Origin: Candidatus Poribacteria bacterium
GTDB taxonomy: Bacteria > Poribacteria > WGA-4E > WGA-3G
Direction of reading: 5' to 3'
Length of the DNA: 64,000 bases
NCBI GenBank assembly: GCA_022819945.1
Contig: JAJEGI010000129.1
Span: 1-64,000, forward strand
Shown: piece by piece, positions 43,598 through 52,704 of the stretch
Layout: each line of letters opens with the position of its first letter
Numbering within the stretch: the first letter of the stretch is position 1
Notes under the pieces: model-generated
What the model was told of the DNA's origin: nothing
The model's input: only the letters and a program-made list of their open reading frames with translations
The model's database searches: none
Position numbers and translations under genes: made by a program

Positions 43598-44398
43598 CTA
43601 TTTTTGAGTTTTTAGCAAAGCCCAAGTTGTTGTTAATTTGCCCGCTGCATCCACAGCAGCATAGCCAGCTAATCCACTATCCATGACATCATTGAGTTCA
43701 TCTTTAGAGAGTGCTTCAGTGAAGAACCCAACTTCGTCAAAAAGTCCAGTTGCGGCAACGTTGCCGGGTCGTGCGCCTATCCAGATAGGCGATTTACTGG
43801 TATCTAACGTCCCGCCGCTCGGTGCCTCGCCGTCTACTTTTCCATCAACGTACATCTGAACGTTTTTGCCGTCATAGATTTTGGCGATGTGATGCCATTT
43901 ACCATCAGCAATAATAGTTTTACCGTCAATCCTTCCGACTTTTCCTTTGACGTGCCACATAAAGACCGGGTAATCAGCATCATGAATCCATATATCAAGA
44001 TGTCGGACATCCTCGGGTTCGGGCCAGACATCCCCATTCCGCCAGACGACGTATTGCCACGAGGCGGCTTCCAATTTAACCCATGCGACAAATGAGTAAG
44101 GATCGGAATTGAAAACATCGTCGTGATCAACACGGATGTAACTATCACCTTTGCCGGGGAATTTCAATGCGCCGCCGAACTTGCCGTCTTTTACCCATTC
44201 AAGGCTTCCCTTGATATCACCGTCGTGTCCGCTGACGATATCTTTGACGACCTTTCCACCGCCATCCTCAAAGAGCCAAGCACTCGCCAAACCGAGTTTT
44301 GCAGCGTGGACATTAACACCGAACCCCATCATGAGGATTAGTAAACCCAAACTGACTCTGAAAGCCTGCGTTTGGCAAACAGAAATTACTTTTTTCAT
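43598..44398 (-). CDS. secreted LamG-domain protein (2)
   Basis: A 266-residue exported protein with AAGGAG upstream of the ATG at 44398. A signal peptide (cut near VHAAK) precedes one LamG jelly roll (about 40-245) with SAWLFEDGGGKVVKDIVSGHDG and FSGYVKLE-like FVAWVKLEA. It ends AVDAAGKLTTTWALLKTQK, the same C-terminal signature as the other two LamG proteins here. It begins 11 bp after the enolase-superfamily gene and is in its operon. A partner role in capturing a polysaccharide is inferred. Confidence 0.85.
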   Translation of the reverse strand: MKKVISVCQTQAFRVSLGLLILMMGFGVNVHAAKLGLASAWLFEDGGGKVVKDIVSGHDGDIKGSLEWVKDGKFGGALKFPGKGDSYIRVDHDDVFNSDPYSFVAWVKLEAASWQYVVWRNGDVWPEPEDVRHLDIWIHDADYPVFMWHVKGKVGRIDGKTIIADGKWHHIAKIYDGKNVQMYVDGKVDGEAPSGGTLDTSKSPIWIGARPGNVAATGLFDEVGFFTEALSKDELNDVMDSGLAGYAAVDAAGKLTTTWALLKTQK

Positions 44399-44409
44399 TT
44401 CATTTCTCC

Positions 44410-45414
44410 TTAGACGCGGCAATTGTCAAGCGCGTCCTCATTCAATTCAACCCCTAATCCGGGTTTATCGGGAACAGTTGCGTATCCGTCAACAAGCGGA
44501 ATTGTCGATGGCGTGACAAGGTCATAGGCACGCAAGGCGTTCAGCGTAATCGCTGGCATGGTTGCATTCGGCATCACTGCTGCAAGATGCATGACATAAG
44601 CGGTTGTGATACCGAGTCCGACAATCTGTATCCAGACCGGAAGATGCGCAGCGTTTGAAATAGTCGCCTCCCTTACGGCGTTGGCAGCGCGTGAGTCGGG
44701 ATAGGCGATAATAAACGAGTCGTTCATCTTTGCTCGAATCGCTTCAACTGGATCCGGGTTTCCGAAGTGAATCGTTATCGGCATGTCAGTGTGGCGTTTA
44801 ATTTCCTGATAGCCTTCAATATCCGCTTGTGGAATCGGCGTTTCAAACGACTCTATATTGTGATCTTGAAGTTGGCGCATCACTTCAAGGGTCCGTTCGG
44901 GGGTCTCAAACGAGTCATTTGCGTCAACGCGGAGCCGATAATCATCTGGAACAACGGAAGCAATTGCTTCGACTTGTTCAAGGACTTCAAACCATGGACG
45001 CGCCTTGATTTTGTGAAGCCGATAGCCGAGGGTGTAAGCGTGTTTCGCTTCAGCTGCCCATTCTTCAGGGGTCATATCAATAGACCAGTAGCCGAACGAC
45101 GTTTTGTCGTGAACCTTCTCACCTAATAACTGATGCACCGGTACACCGAGTGCCTTACCCATGATGTCGTAAAAGGCTTGCTGAAGCGGTGTGGGTGCCC
45201 AACCGTTCATAAATTCAAACGGATTCCTACCGATGTAGCGTTGAAGTACCTCGTCCGAGTGGTGTGAGCCGTCGCCAATTCCGATGATTCCGACATCCGT
45301 ATGGACTTTGTAGACGTGGTCAATCTGATAGAGATTGCGACGCGTCATGAGTTCGTAAATACCTTCGTGATACGGTACTTTCACTTTGATAACGTCAATA
45401 TGAGTAATCTTCAT
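44410..45414 (-). CDS. enolase-superfamily enzyme (mandelate racemase-like) (1)
   Basis: A 334-residue member. It opens MKITHIDVIKVKVPYHEG. The barrel has HKIKARPW (the KxK base), LRVDANDSFE (first metal ligand), ESFETPIP (second) and TIHFGNPD at the third-ligand strand. In that last strand the usual Glu or Asp is not clear, so metal binding may be altered. The N-terminal capping domain is shorter than in the homologue at 62211. Members dehydrate or racemise sugar acids. Cotranscribed with the LamG gene. Confidence 0.8.
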   Translation of the reverse strand: MKITHIDVIKVKVPYHEGIYELMTRRNLYQIDHVYKVHTDVGIIGIGDGSHHSDEVLQRYIGRNPFEFMNGWAPTPLQQAFYDIMGKALGVPVHQLLGEKVHDKTSFGYWSIDMTPEEWAAEAKHAYTLGYRLHKIKARPWFEVLEQVEAIASVVPDDYRLRVDANDSFETPERTLEVMRQLQDHNIESFETPIPQADIEGYQEIKRHTDMPITIHFGNPDPVEAIRAKMNDSFIIAYPDSRAANAVREATISNAAHLPVWIQIVGLGITTAYVMHLAAVMPNATMPAITLNALRAYDLVTPSTIPLVDGYATVPDKPGLGVELNEDALDNCRV

Positions 45415-45429
45415 AAGTGTACCCCGCGG

Positions 45430-45490
45430 AATAGTTATCAGACGGAATAGTTATCAGTTGTCAGTTATCAACTATCAGTTAAAGAGGGAG
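45430..45490. repeat. permuted short repeats (TTATCAGT / TCAGTTATC)
   Basis: The sequence is built of overlapping TATCAGTT, TGTCAGTT and ATCAACTATCAG units. Similar strings lie near 15610-15720, 20565-20585 and 46080-46100. They are unexplained low-complexity intergenic filler, possibly slippage products. Confidence 0.6.
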
Positions 45491-45587
45491 ATCTGATTCA
45501 GCCAACTTTCTTTCCTATCTGATAACCGAAAGATTTTTTGAAAAAAAATCGCACTGAAAACTGAAAACGAATTACCACTCTCCAGAC

Positions 45588-46040
45588 TTATTCATCCCTT
45601 CGTATCCAACTGACGACATCTTCTGCTTCACCTGTCCCGCCTTCAACGCCATCACTGCCGAAGGAGATGAGATCGTATCCATACCGGTCATGTATGCCGG
45701 GACGGATATAGATATAAGGGTTTCCCCAGGGATCTTCCGTAATTGGGATCTGGATATAAGGTTCCAGCCAATTAATAGGTATCGGTGGTGCCTCAGGTTT
45801 TTCCCAAAGTGCCTTCAAGCCTTGCTCGGTTGATGGATAATCGCCGTTATCCTTGGCATATCTATCAAGAGCGATCCCAAGCGTTTCAATGTCCGTATCG
45901 GCTTGTGCTTGTAGTGCGCGTCCGGCTTGTCCGAGCAATCGAGGTGCGAACAGCACAGCGGCAATAACCCCAAGGACAATAACGACAACTAAAATTTGTA
46001 TTGATGTTAATCCTGCTTGTTTAGAATCAATTGATTTCAC
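45588..46040 (-). CDS. GspG-like type II secretion/type IV pilus pseudopilin, orphan
   Basis: A 150-residue pseudopilin starting at GTG 46040, directly after GGAGGAAAAC. A short leader VKSIDSKQAG is followed by the hydrophobic segment LTSIQILVVVIVLGVIAAV, the N-terminal helix of class III signal peptides. The C-terminal part has YPSTEQGLKALWEKP, a GspG signature, and WGNPYIYIRPG. The normally invariant Glu at position +5 of the mature protein is Gln here, so the residue that helps pilin polymerise is changed. No other secretion genes are adjacent. A longer upstream extension is open but lacks a ribosome site. Confidence 0.8.
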   Translation of the reverse strand: MKSIDSKQAGLTSIQILVVVIVLGVIAAVLFAPRLLGQAGRALQAQADTDIETLGIALDRYAKDNGDYPSTEQGLKALWEKPEAPPIPINWLEPYIQIPITEDPWGNPYIYIRPGIHDRYGYDLISFGSDGVEGGTGEAEDVVSWIRRDE

Positions 46041-46215
46041 GTTTTCCTCCGCAATCTGCACATACATAGCATAGACAAAATAGTTATCAGTAGTCAGTTC
46101 TAAAAAGAGGTCCGTGGCGACTATATGTCGATAACTGAACATTCTCATTGTGAGGCAGACTGACAACCGTTTTTAGTGTATCATATCTCCGAAGTTGTGT
46201 CAATTAAAAAACCCC

Positions 46216-46244
46216 TTGACACGTCTCATGACGCGCCTTATAAT
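46216..46244 (+). promoter_or_regulatory. consensus sigma-70 promoter
   Basis: TTGACA (46216-46221), a 17-bp spacer and TATAAT (46239-46244) form a perfect consensus. It drives the SDR remnant at 46315 and probably the UPF0261-PhyH operon beyond. Confidence 0.8.
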
Positions 46245-46314
46245 AATCTACTATAAATGGGATATCCTAAGCATGCGACCCTTGAACCGCAATAATCAGA
46301 AGGAAGGTTAGCGT

Positions 46315-46383
46315 ATGACCGCACCCAAGAAGGGGCTTGTTACAGGTGCAACTGGACAGATTGGTTACAGAAACCATTTGTAA
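46315..46383 (+). pseudogene. 22-codon head of a lost NAD-dependent epimerase
   Basis: After AAGGAAGG the frame reads MTAPKKGLVTGATGQIGYRN and ends HL then TAA. GLVTGATGQIG is the dinucleotide-binding start of an extended short-chain dehydrogenase. The rest of the gene is gone. Translation of the stump would end 39 bp before the UPF0261 gene. Confidence 0.6.
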
Positions 46384-46422
46384 CGTAAATTCTAAATCTA
46401 TAGAACAGTGAAGGAGGCACGG

Positions 46423-47634
46423 ATGGCGAAGACGGTTTGTATTGTTGGAACAATGGATACGAAGGGCATAGAATTCGCATTTATCAAAACGCAGATAGAA
46501 TCAGCTGGGGTCTCAACGTGTGTTATTAATACAGGTATATTAGGAGACCCGCAATTAACACCAGACATTTCTGCGGATGAAGTCGCACAAGCAGGGGGTT
46601 CATCTCTACAAGCATTACGAGATGAAGGTGACCGAGGTAATAGCGTGACGATCATGGCACAGGGTGCTGCAGCACTCGTTGCTGAGAAACACGCCGCAGG
46701 CGAAATTGATGGGATCATCTCGCTCGGCGGTTCCGCAGGCACGACCATTGGAACGACGACGATGCAGGGTGTCCCTGTAGGTGTTCCGAAAATCATGGTG
46801 TCCACACTGGCATCTGGCGATACGAGTCCTTATGTGCAGTCAAAAGATATCTGCATGATGTATTCCGTCGTGGACATTGCAGGCATCAATCGTTTGTCAC
46901 GGCAGATTCTCGCCAATGCTGCTGGCGCGATCGTCGGGATGGTGAACGCGGAAGCTCCGGCAGATACCGTAGCAGACAAACCTTTAATCGCAGCGACGAT
47001 GTTCGGTGTAACGACACCATGCGTAACAAAAGCGAGAGAAATCCTTGAAGAAGCTGGCTACGAAGTCCTCGTGTTCCACGCAACCGGCACCGGTGGACAA
47101 GCGATGGAAGATTTGGTGAAAGGCGGTTTCCTTGTTGGTGTGTTAGATGTGACGACGACTGAACTCGCGGACGAATTGGTAGGCGGAATTCTGAGTGCCG
47201 GTCCCGATCGGTTAGAAGCCGCAGGACAATCGGGCCTGCCGCAAGTCGTCGCACCCGGTGCGCTGGATATGGTGAACTTCGGTCCGCCGGACACCGTGCC
47301 AGAGAACTTCAGCGATCGACTGTTCTATCAACACAATCCGACTGTGACTTTGATGCGGACGACCGCTGAAGAAACCGCCGAACTTGGACGTATCATGGCG
47401 CGCAAACTCAGCGAAGCACAGGGGCCCACTACAGTCATCATCCCTGCACAAGGCGTATCGGCAATTGACAAAACAGGGGAACCCTTTGATTCACCCGAAG
47501 CGCGAATTGCATGGAGTGAGAATCTGAAGGCACACATTGGTGACAATGTGACAATCATTGAGATGGACGCGCACATCAATGACGACGAGTTCGCAGCAAA
47601 ACTCGCAGAAACGTTGCTGGCAAATATACAATAA
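46423..47634 (+). CDS. UPF0261 (Tm-1-like ATP-binding) family protein
   Basis: A 403-residue protein starting at 46423 after GGAGGCACGG. It shows the family opening TVCIVGTMDTKGIEFAFI, GIISLGGSAGTTIGT, PKIMVSTLASGDTSPYV and VFHATGTGGQAMEDL, and the C-terminal ending NFGPPDTVPENFSDR. The plant homologue Tm-1 binds ATP. Bacterial members are of unknown role and often sit next to catabolic oxygenases. Here a PhyH gene follows after 11 bp, so the two form an operon. Confidence 0.9.
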   Translation: MAKTVCIVGTMDTKGIEFAFIKTQIESAGVSTCVINTGILGDPQLTPDISADEVAQAGGSSLQALRDEGDRGNSVTIMAQGAAALVAEKHAAGEIDGIISLGGSAGTTIGTTTMQGVPVGVPKIMVSTLASGDTSPYVQSKDICMMYSVVDIAGINRLSRQILANAAGAIVGMVNAEAPADTVADKPLIAATMFGVTTPCVTKAREILEEAGYEVLVFHATGTGGQAMEDLVKGGFLVGVLDVTTTELADELVGGILSAGPDRLEAAGQSGLPQVVAPGALDMVNFGPPDTVPENFSDRLFYQHNPTVTLMRTTAEETAELGRIMARKLSEAQGPTTVIIPAQGVSAIDKTGEPFDSPEARIAWSENLKAHIGDNVTIIEMDAHINDDEFAAKLAETLLANIQ

Positions 47635-47645
47635 AGAGGTAATAG

Positions 47646-48551
47646 ATGGGAAAAACTTACAAAACACTGACCGAATCAGATGTTAACCATTTCACTGAGA
47701 AGGGACACATTATCCTGAAGGACTGCTTCCCACGCGAGTTAGCGGAAGCGTGGCAAGCATTCGCTTTTAAACGGCTCGGTTACGATCCAGATGCCCCAGA
47801 GACGTGGGAGCAACCGCGCGTCCATCTGCCCTCAATGAATCGCGTGCCGATTCAAGAAATTGCACCGAGAGCGTGGGATGCTATCTGTGATCTGCTCGGT
47901 GGTGAAGATCGGATTATCAATTTTCGGAATAACGCAAAACCGACATGGGGCGACGGTTTTATTATCAACTTTGCGTTAGGCGCGGACACACCTTGGCAGC
48001 CGCCTTCGCCAGAGGTGAGTGGTTGGCATAAGGACGGCGATTTCTTCCGTCATTTTCTCGATAGCCCGGAACAGGGATTGCTGACTATCGTCGTCTGGTC
48101 GGATATTTACCCACAGAGCGGCGGTACATTTGTGGCGTGCGATTCAGTCCAGCATGTTGCACAGTGGTTATATGAACACCCAGAGGGATTGTTACCGAGC
48201 AGCGGTTTTGGGAAGCTCATTGGCAAATGCAAGGATTTTGTAGAAATTACCGGAAATGCTGGAGATGTTGTACTGCTGCACCCGTTTATCTTGCATGCTG
48301 CTTCGCAGAACCCTTCCGGTCGCGCCCGTTTTATCACGAATCCGCCTGTCGGTCTCGCGGAACCGATGAATTTCAATCGTGAAAACCCGGACGATTTCTC
48401 GCCAGTGGAATTAGCAGTCTTGCACGGATTGGGTAAAAAACGCTTGGACTTCAAACCGACAGCCCCGCGAGAACGTTTAGTACCAGAACGCGTTAAGCGT
48501 CAGAAGAAGATGCTTGAGGAACAGAAAAAGCGGCTTGAGATGGGAGAGTAG
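47646..48551 (+). CDS. phytanoyl-CoA dioxygenase (PhyH) family protein (1)
   Basis: A 301-residue Fe(II)/2-oxoglutarate oxygenase with AGAGGT upstream of the ATG. The jelly roll carries GWHKDGDFF, the HxD metal pair, and LHPFILHAASQNPSGRARF, with the distal His and the oxoglutarate-binding Arg. Members hydroxylate acyl-CoAs or varied small molecules. The C-terminal tail is a Lys-rich helix (KRQKKMLEEQKKR). It is cotranscribed with the UPF0261 gene, so a shared catabolic or modification step is likely. Confidence 0.88.
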   Translation: MGKTYKTLTESDVNHFTEKGHIILKDCFPRELAEAWQAFAFKRLGYDPDAPETWEQPRVHLPSMNRVPIQEIAPRAWDAICDLLGGEDRIINFRNNAKPTWGDGFIINFALGADTPWQPPSPEVSGWHKDGDFFRHFLDSPEQGLLTIVVWSDIYPQSGGTFVACDSVQHVAQWLYEHPEGLLPSSGFGKLIGKCKDFVEITGNAGDVVLLHPFILHAASQNPSGRARFITNPPVGLAEPMNFNRENPDDFSPVELAVLHGLGKKRLDFKPTAPRERLVPERVKRQKKMLEEQKKRLEMGE

Positions 48552-48616
48552 GCGCGGTTGGAAGCCTCGCCAGCGAAATGCGTGGTGCGGTTGAAAATCG
48601 CACGCATCTCCATATT

Positions 48617-49819
48617 TTACGCCTCAAATTGGTGTCGGCTTTGATGGCATGCCTTGCCTTTGCCACGGATAATATCTGCTCGATGCCATTTATCAACAGT
48701 GTGGCAGATAGCGTCGCTTTCACCGAGATGTTGTTGCAGTTCGGACCTTGTAAACCAATCGTAGTCGCCGTTTGCGAGTCTATCAAGGTCAAGGTTCTCA
48801 TCGGAAAAACCGTAGATTCGGCAAATACCGTCTTCCGCTTCAATGTCCTCAATGTAGGACATCCACGGCACAGCCAAATCAAGTTGTGTCTTAGTGAGTT
48901 CTTGTAAGGAACCGATCCTTGCCCCGACATCCCAACCGACAAGTTTCTCCTCTTCCCAACCTTCACCTCCCGGCAATTTCCACTCCCCGTCACGATGCAG
49001 TAAAAACTTTGATTCCTGACCTGATGTATCCTCAATAAGCAGGCGTGTCGTCGTAATCGGTTTATCGAAACAGACGGGTATGAGAGGTTTGCTATCATCA
49101 CTTAATGCATCCAATGCGGCGGGATTGTAAGGATAATATCCCGCTGCAGGCGGTGCATTTACTGCACAATACTTATTGAAAATACCGCATCGGTCTTCAG
49201 TCGTGGTTCCGGCGGGTGCTTTGTGCCAGACATGCTCGTTCACCACAAGTAAGTCGCCTGCCTTGAGCTCCGGGTCAATGAAAGGTGCCAATTCTCCGGC
49301 ATCGGGACGGTTGAGGTCCAAGATGTGTGCCTCTGGGTCAATCACCTGCGTCAGTTTATGGGATTTGGGGGACACGAGAAAGGGACCGTATTCCGAATCG
49401 AAATCGGTCAGCGGAATGATGGCAAACACCCAATTCATCGACGAACCGACAGGTCGCCAGCGTTTGTAGTCGCAATGCGCACCGGCACCTTTATCGCCGG
49501 GTGTCCGCAGATACGCGACATAAGCGGTGAGATACGAGGGTTGACCGAGTGCAGCCTCAACAGTACCAACAACCGTCGGATGTTCAGCGATTGCGGTGAG
49601 TCCGGGGTCAGCGAGTCGGTTGCCACTGACGGTGTATTTCGCCGGTTGCGGATACTTAAGAGTTGAGGGATAAGCATCGCGTTTCACGGCTTGTTGGACG
49701 GTTCGCCGCAATTCACCCGTTTCTTTTGGGGATAAAACATTACGCACGATTATATAACCGTCCTCATGGTAGTCCGCGATTTGCTGTTCGGTGAGAGACG
49801 GTGTTATCGTCGTAGTCAT
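48617..49819 (-). CDS. PhyH oxygenase fused to a degenerate Nudix-like domain (2)
   Basis: A 400-residue fusion starting at 49819 after AAAGGAG. Residues 1-260 are a PhyH jelly roll with AHCDYKRWRP (HxD) and EHVWHKAPAG (distal His). From about 262 the protein continues RLLIEDTSGQESKFLLHRDG, EWKLPGGEGWEEEKL and YDWFTRSELQQHL. These resemble the beta-strands and the WxLPGG, W-F-T-x-x-E-L landmarks of Nudix hydrolases. The catalytic box GX5EX7REUXEEXGU is not conserved, so hydrolysis is doubtful. The domain may bind a nucleotide-linked substrate for the oxygenase. It lies downstream of the SpoIIE gene. Confidence 0.75.
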   Translation of the reverse strand: MTTTITPSLTEQQIADYHEDGYIIVRNVLSPKETGELRRTVQQAVKRDAYPSTLKYPQPAKYTVSGNRLADPGLTAIAEHPTVVGTVEAALGQPSYLTAYVAYLRTPGDKGAGAHCDYKRWRPVGSSMNWVFAIIPLTDFDSEYGPFLVSPKSHKLTQVIDPEAHILDLNRPDAGELAPFIDPELKAGDLLVVNEHVWHKAPAGTTTEDRCGIFNKYCAVNAPPAAGYYPYNPAALDALSDDSKPLIPVCFDKPITTTRLLIEDTSGQESKFLLHRDGEWKLPGGEGWEEEKLVGWDVGARIGSLQELTKTQLDLAVPWMSYIEDIEAEDGICRIYGFSDENLDLDRLANGDYDWFTRSELQQHLGESDAICHTVDKWHRADIIRGKGKACHQSRHQFEA

Positions 49820-49877
49820 AACGGAAACTCCTTTAAAAATAATAGCGTAATTTATTGCGTGTTTGGACGAAAATAAG

Positions 49878-51941
49878 TTATTTGACCTTAATGACGACAA
49901 GCGTTACATCGTCCGCCTGCGGTGCTCCATCCGCCCACGATGTACCTGCTTTGAAGAGATGGTCGATAATCGCTTTCGGGGGTTGATCCGCGACCTCTTC
50001 AAATAGTTCTTTCGTTTTTGGATAGTCCAACATTTCGTTTTCAGGGTTCAACATCTCCGGCAGTCCATCACTCATGAGCAAGATCGTATCGCCGCTCTGG
50101 AGATCGAACGGTGCTTCTTGTCGCTCGGTTCCGATGAACCCGCCCAACGGCATCCCTTCAAGGAGTATCTCCTCAACAAGGTCTTCGTCCGCACGATAGA
50201 TGAGTGCCGGTGGCATTCCTGCACCCGTAAGTTTCAACGTGTTATGGTTGAATGTGGCAAGTGTCATCGCCATGTACAGTCGTTTCAGATTCATACTTTT
50301 AATACCTTGCGAGATCCGTTCAAGCGTTTCCAAGTTCCCGGCTTCCGGTGTCGATGTCTTGAAAAGGCTTTTGACAGCAGAAACGACGAGTCCAGCGTTC
50401 ATGCCGTGTCCTGTTGCGTCTCCAACTGCAATCGTGAGTTGTCCGTCCTCCGTGAGATTATAGTCGTAATAATCGCCGCCGACCTCTGTCGCAGGTCGCA
50501 TCTCAAACGCGATATTAAGATTAGGCAGTTGTGGCGCGGCTTGTGGTAGCATTGACATCTGGAGTTCACGTGCTTCTTCTAACTCCTCTGTCAAGAGTTG
50601 GCGTTCAAGTACCTCCGTTTCAAGTTTTCGGCTGGTTCGCGAGAAGTTGCGGGCGAGATAGACTGACATCGAAAAAAGTGGCGCGAGGGTGATAGCGAGA
50701 GTACTCAATTGCCAGTTTATATTTTCAAATCCTGTATACGAGACGAGAAAAGCGAACAGGGTGGGGAGGATAATAGGCATGAGCGAGCCAAGCCCGAAGA
50801 TCCACGCGCCATCTTTTTTCTTAAAAATTGCAACGATAATCACGCGTGCCATCTCTAAAAACGTGAGGCTCGCAAACAGAAAGGAGCAGACAATGGCTAA
50901 CCCCAGATTGAACGACGTAAAGGGTTTAACGCCAGACACTTCAATAGTTTGCACTTCGCCTTTACCGAAGAGCGGAAAGCCTGCCCTGAGGCTAAACAGT
51001 CCGAAGCAGAGTATCAGAACCCAGCCAGCAAGAAAGAACCAAAACAGTTTAGGCAGCTTCGGGTAAAAGATTGTGTAGAGAAATAACATTCCCGACAAAA
51101 ACATCAGCACATATACACACAGAAGCAGGCGCATCAGATACAAAGTTTCCGTCACACTTGTTGCTACCAAGAAAAATTGGAAGATCAGAAAAACAAAAAC
51201 CCCGATACTTCCTGTTGAAAGCGCGAAATAAAGATTTTCTCGCGCACGTGGGTAAAAGAAAAATAGCAACAGATGCTGCAGCATCATGAAAATCAGAATC
51301 GCTGTCCATACCATCTGCAAAGTGGTGCCGCTGCGAACGGTGTTGACCCGGCCTTTAATGCCTGAATTCAAGGGACCGATCCCAAGCATGAATCCGAGCA
51401 AAGGTGTCAACTGATGGGAAGAAAAATTGGAATACCGAACGGCGATGACATGATCGGTCTTGCCGGAAAACGAAATCACCTGTGGATCTCGTTCCCAGTA
51501 GGGTTCCTCCTCTTCTTTGCGCGTTCCGACTTTGCCGAAGGTGTAAATCAACTCACCATCAAGATAGATTTCAGATGCCCCGGCATGATACATCACCTCA
51601 AGTGCCAACGGCGTATACCAGAGCCGTTCATCAGGGACAGAGAGATGAATCCTAAACCAACCGATGCCCTCCCAACCACTCGCCGGTATTCCGTTTAGAG
51701 CCAACTCTGTACTCGTGGATTCCCATCCGGTATCGTCAAAAGTTGGATCCGCCCACTCTGGATTATCGCCCCGATGATATTTCCAATTCGTGAGCAAACC
51801 GCCACCTTTATCTATAGCATCTAAGGTTAGGTCGCGTATGCCGGTGACCGATACAGAGACATTATCTTGCGCGGATGTTTGGAAGGCGAATCCAAATACC
51901 ATTAAAACGAGATGGGATATTAGAACTAATCTGTGTTTCAT
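49878..51941 (-). CDS. 7TM-type sensor PP2C (SpoIIE/RsbU) phosphatase
   Basis: A 687-residue protein. A signal peptide precedes an exterior beta domain with WKYHRGDNPEWADPTFDDTGWE (a galactose-binding-like sensor, about 40-170). Seven hydrophobic helices follow (about 205-420), of 7TMR-DISM type. After a coiled-coil linker comes a PP2C phosphatase with GGDYYDYN, VGDATGHGMNAG, LMSDGLPEM and ADDVTLVV. Such proteins dephosphorylate anti-sigma-antagonists in partner-switching stress systems; no such partner is in the window. It begins one base after the GNAT stop codon. Confidence 0.88.
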   Translation of the reverse strand: MKHRLVLISHLVLMVFGFAFQTSAQDNVSVSVTGIRDLTLDAIDKGGGLLTNWKYHRGDNPEWADPTFDDTGWESTSTELALNGIPASGWEGIGWFRIHLSVPDERLWYTPLALEVMYHAGASEIYLDGELIYTFGKVGTRKEEEEPYWERDPQVISFSGKTDHVIAVRYSNFSSHQLTPLLGFMLGIGPLNSGIKGRVNTVRSGTTLQMVWTAILIFMMLQHLLLFFFYPRARENLYFALSTGSIGVFVFLIFQFFLVATSVTETLYLMRLLLCVYVLMFLSGMLFLYTIFYPKLPKLFWFFLAGWVLILCFGLFSLRAGFPLFGKGEVQTIEVSGVKPFTSFNLGLAIVCSFLFASLTFLEMARVIIVAIFKKKDGAWIFGLGSLMPIILPTLFAFLVSYTGFENINWQLSTLAITLAPLFSMSVYLARNFSRTSRKLETEVLERQLLTEELEEARELQMSMLPQAAPQLPNLNIAFEMRPATEVGGDYYDYNLTEDGQLTIAVGDATGHGMNAGLVVSAVKSLFKTSTPEAGNLETLERISQGIKSMNLKRLYMAMTLATFNHNTLKLTGAGMPPALIYRADEDLVEEILLEGMPLGGFIGTERQEAPFDLQSGDTILLMSDGLPEMLNPENEMLDYPKTKELFEEVADQPPKAIIDHLFKAGTSWADGAPQADDVTLVVIKVK

Positions 51942-51942
51942 T

Positions 51943-52500
51943 TTAAAAACCGTACGTTCTCAAGATCGGGTGTTTTATAACGGATGCGACTTCCGCCCAA
52001 GCCTCTTGGCTATTACGCTCACGTGAAAGGTCTGGCGTGAATCCGAAATCAAGGTAGACTTTGACAGCCGCAATTCTTCGAGTTGACGTGCCGAGAAAAC
52101 AGCGTTCGTGGGACGCTTTGAGGCGTGTCATCGCTACAGACATCATCGGTTTAGATAATCCGCGCCCTTGATAATCGGGATGAACCGCTACCCAATGAAT
52201 CTGTCCCCACGTTTTGCCATCCATATTTGGTTGCCACCACGCTGTGATTGTGCCAATCTCTTCGCCTGTGTCTGTAGTGAGGAAAAAACTCCGATCCTCC
52301 ATCGCCAGCAGATCGCGTTTGAACTCACGCATAAAAAGTCCATCATCAATATCAATGTAGGGTTCCGCTGCTTTTTGTATCCGCGTCCAGATATGCCCTT
52401 CATTGGGACGGTAATTGCGGATAGCAAATCCTTCGGGAATCGGGAATTGTGGGATGTTCTCCATGTTCTCACGGATCATTCTGACGCTGTAATTTTTCAT
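51943..52500 (-). CDS. GNAT family N-acetyltransferase
   Basis: About 185 residues; ATGs at 52500, 52479 or 52464 could start it. The acetyl-CoA motif is VHPDYQGRGLSKPMMSVAM, with Gln/Arg-x-x-Gly-x-Gly. IHWVAV forms the preceding strand and CFLGTSTRRIAAVKVYLDFGF the last motif. The family transfers acetyl groups to amines; the substrate is unknown. It is the first gene of a leftward run with the phosphatase gene (coupled) and the PhyH-Nudix gene. Confidence 0.8.
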   Translation of the reverse strand: MKNYSVRMIRENMENIPQFPIPEGFAIRNYRPNEGHIWTRIQKAAEPYIDIDDGLFMREFKRDLLAMEDRSFFLTTDTGEEIGTITAWWQPNMDGKTWGQIHWVAVHPDYQGRGLSKPMMSVAMTRLKASHERCFLGTSTRRIAAVKVYLDFGFTPDLSRERNSQEAWAEVASVIKHPILRTYGF

Positions 52501-52683
52501 GAGTGGGTGTGGGTTCGCGGAAGACTGTATTTTGAAGACCTATTTCTTATATTAAGTTAATATAGCAAACTTTGTATAGAAGTGGCAAGGATATTTTGAT
52601 AGTTACCAGTAAGTGAGGTTGGAAACCTTGCCAGCGAAGGACCGGATAGATAGAACAGAATTCGGTTGCTTTTTTGAGGGATC

Positions 52684-52704
52684 CTGTGGTATTATTTACC
52701 TATC
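52684..52704 (+). promoter_or_regulatory. possible leaderless promoter of the DUF488 operon
   Basis: TATTAT at 52689-52694 ends about ten bases before the ATG at 52705, and TTGCTT lies 18 bp upstream of it. There is no ribosome-binding site, so transcription may begin at or near the start codon. Confidence 0.4.
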
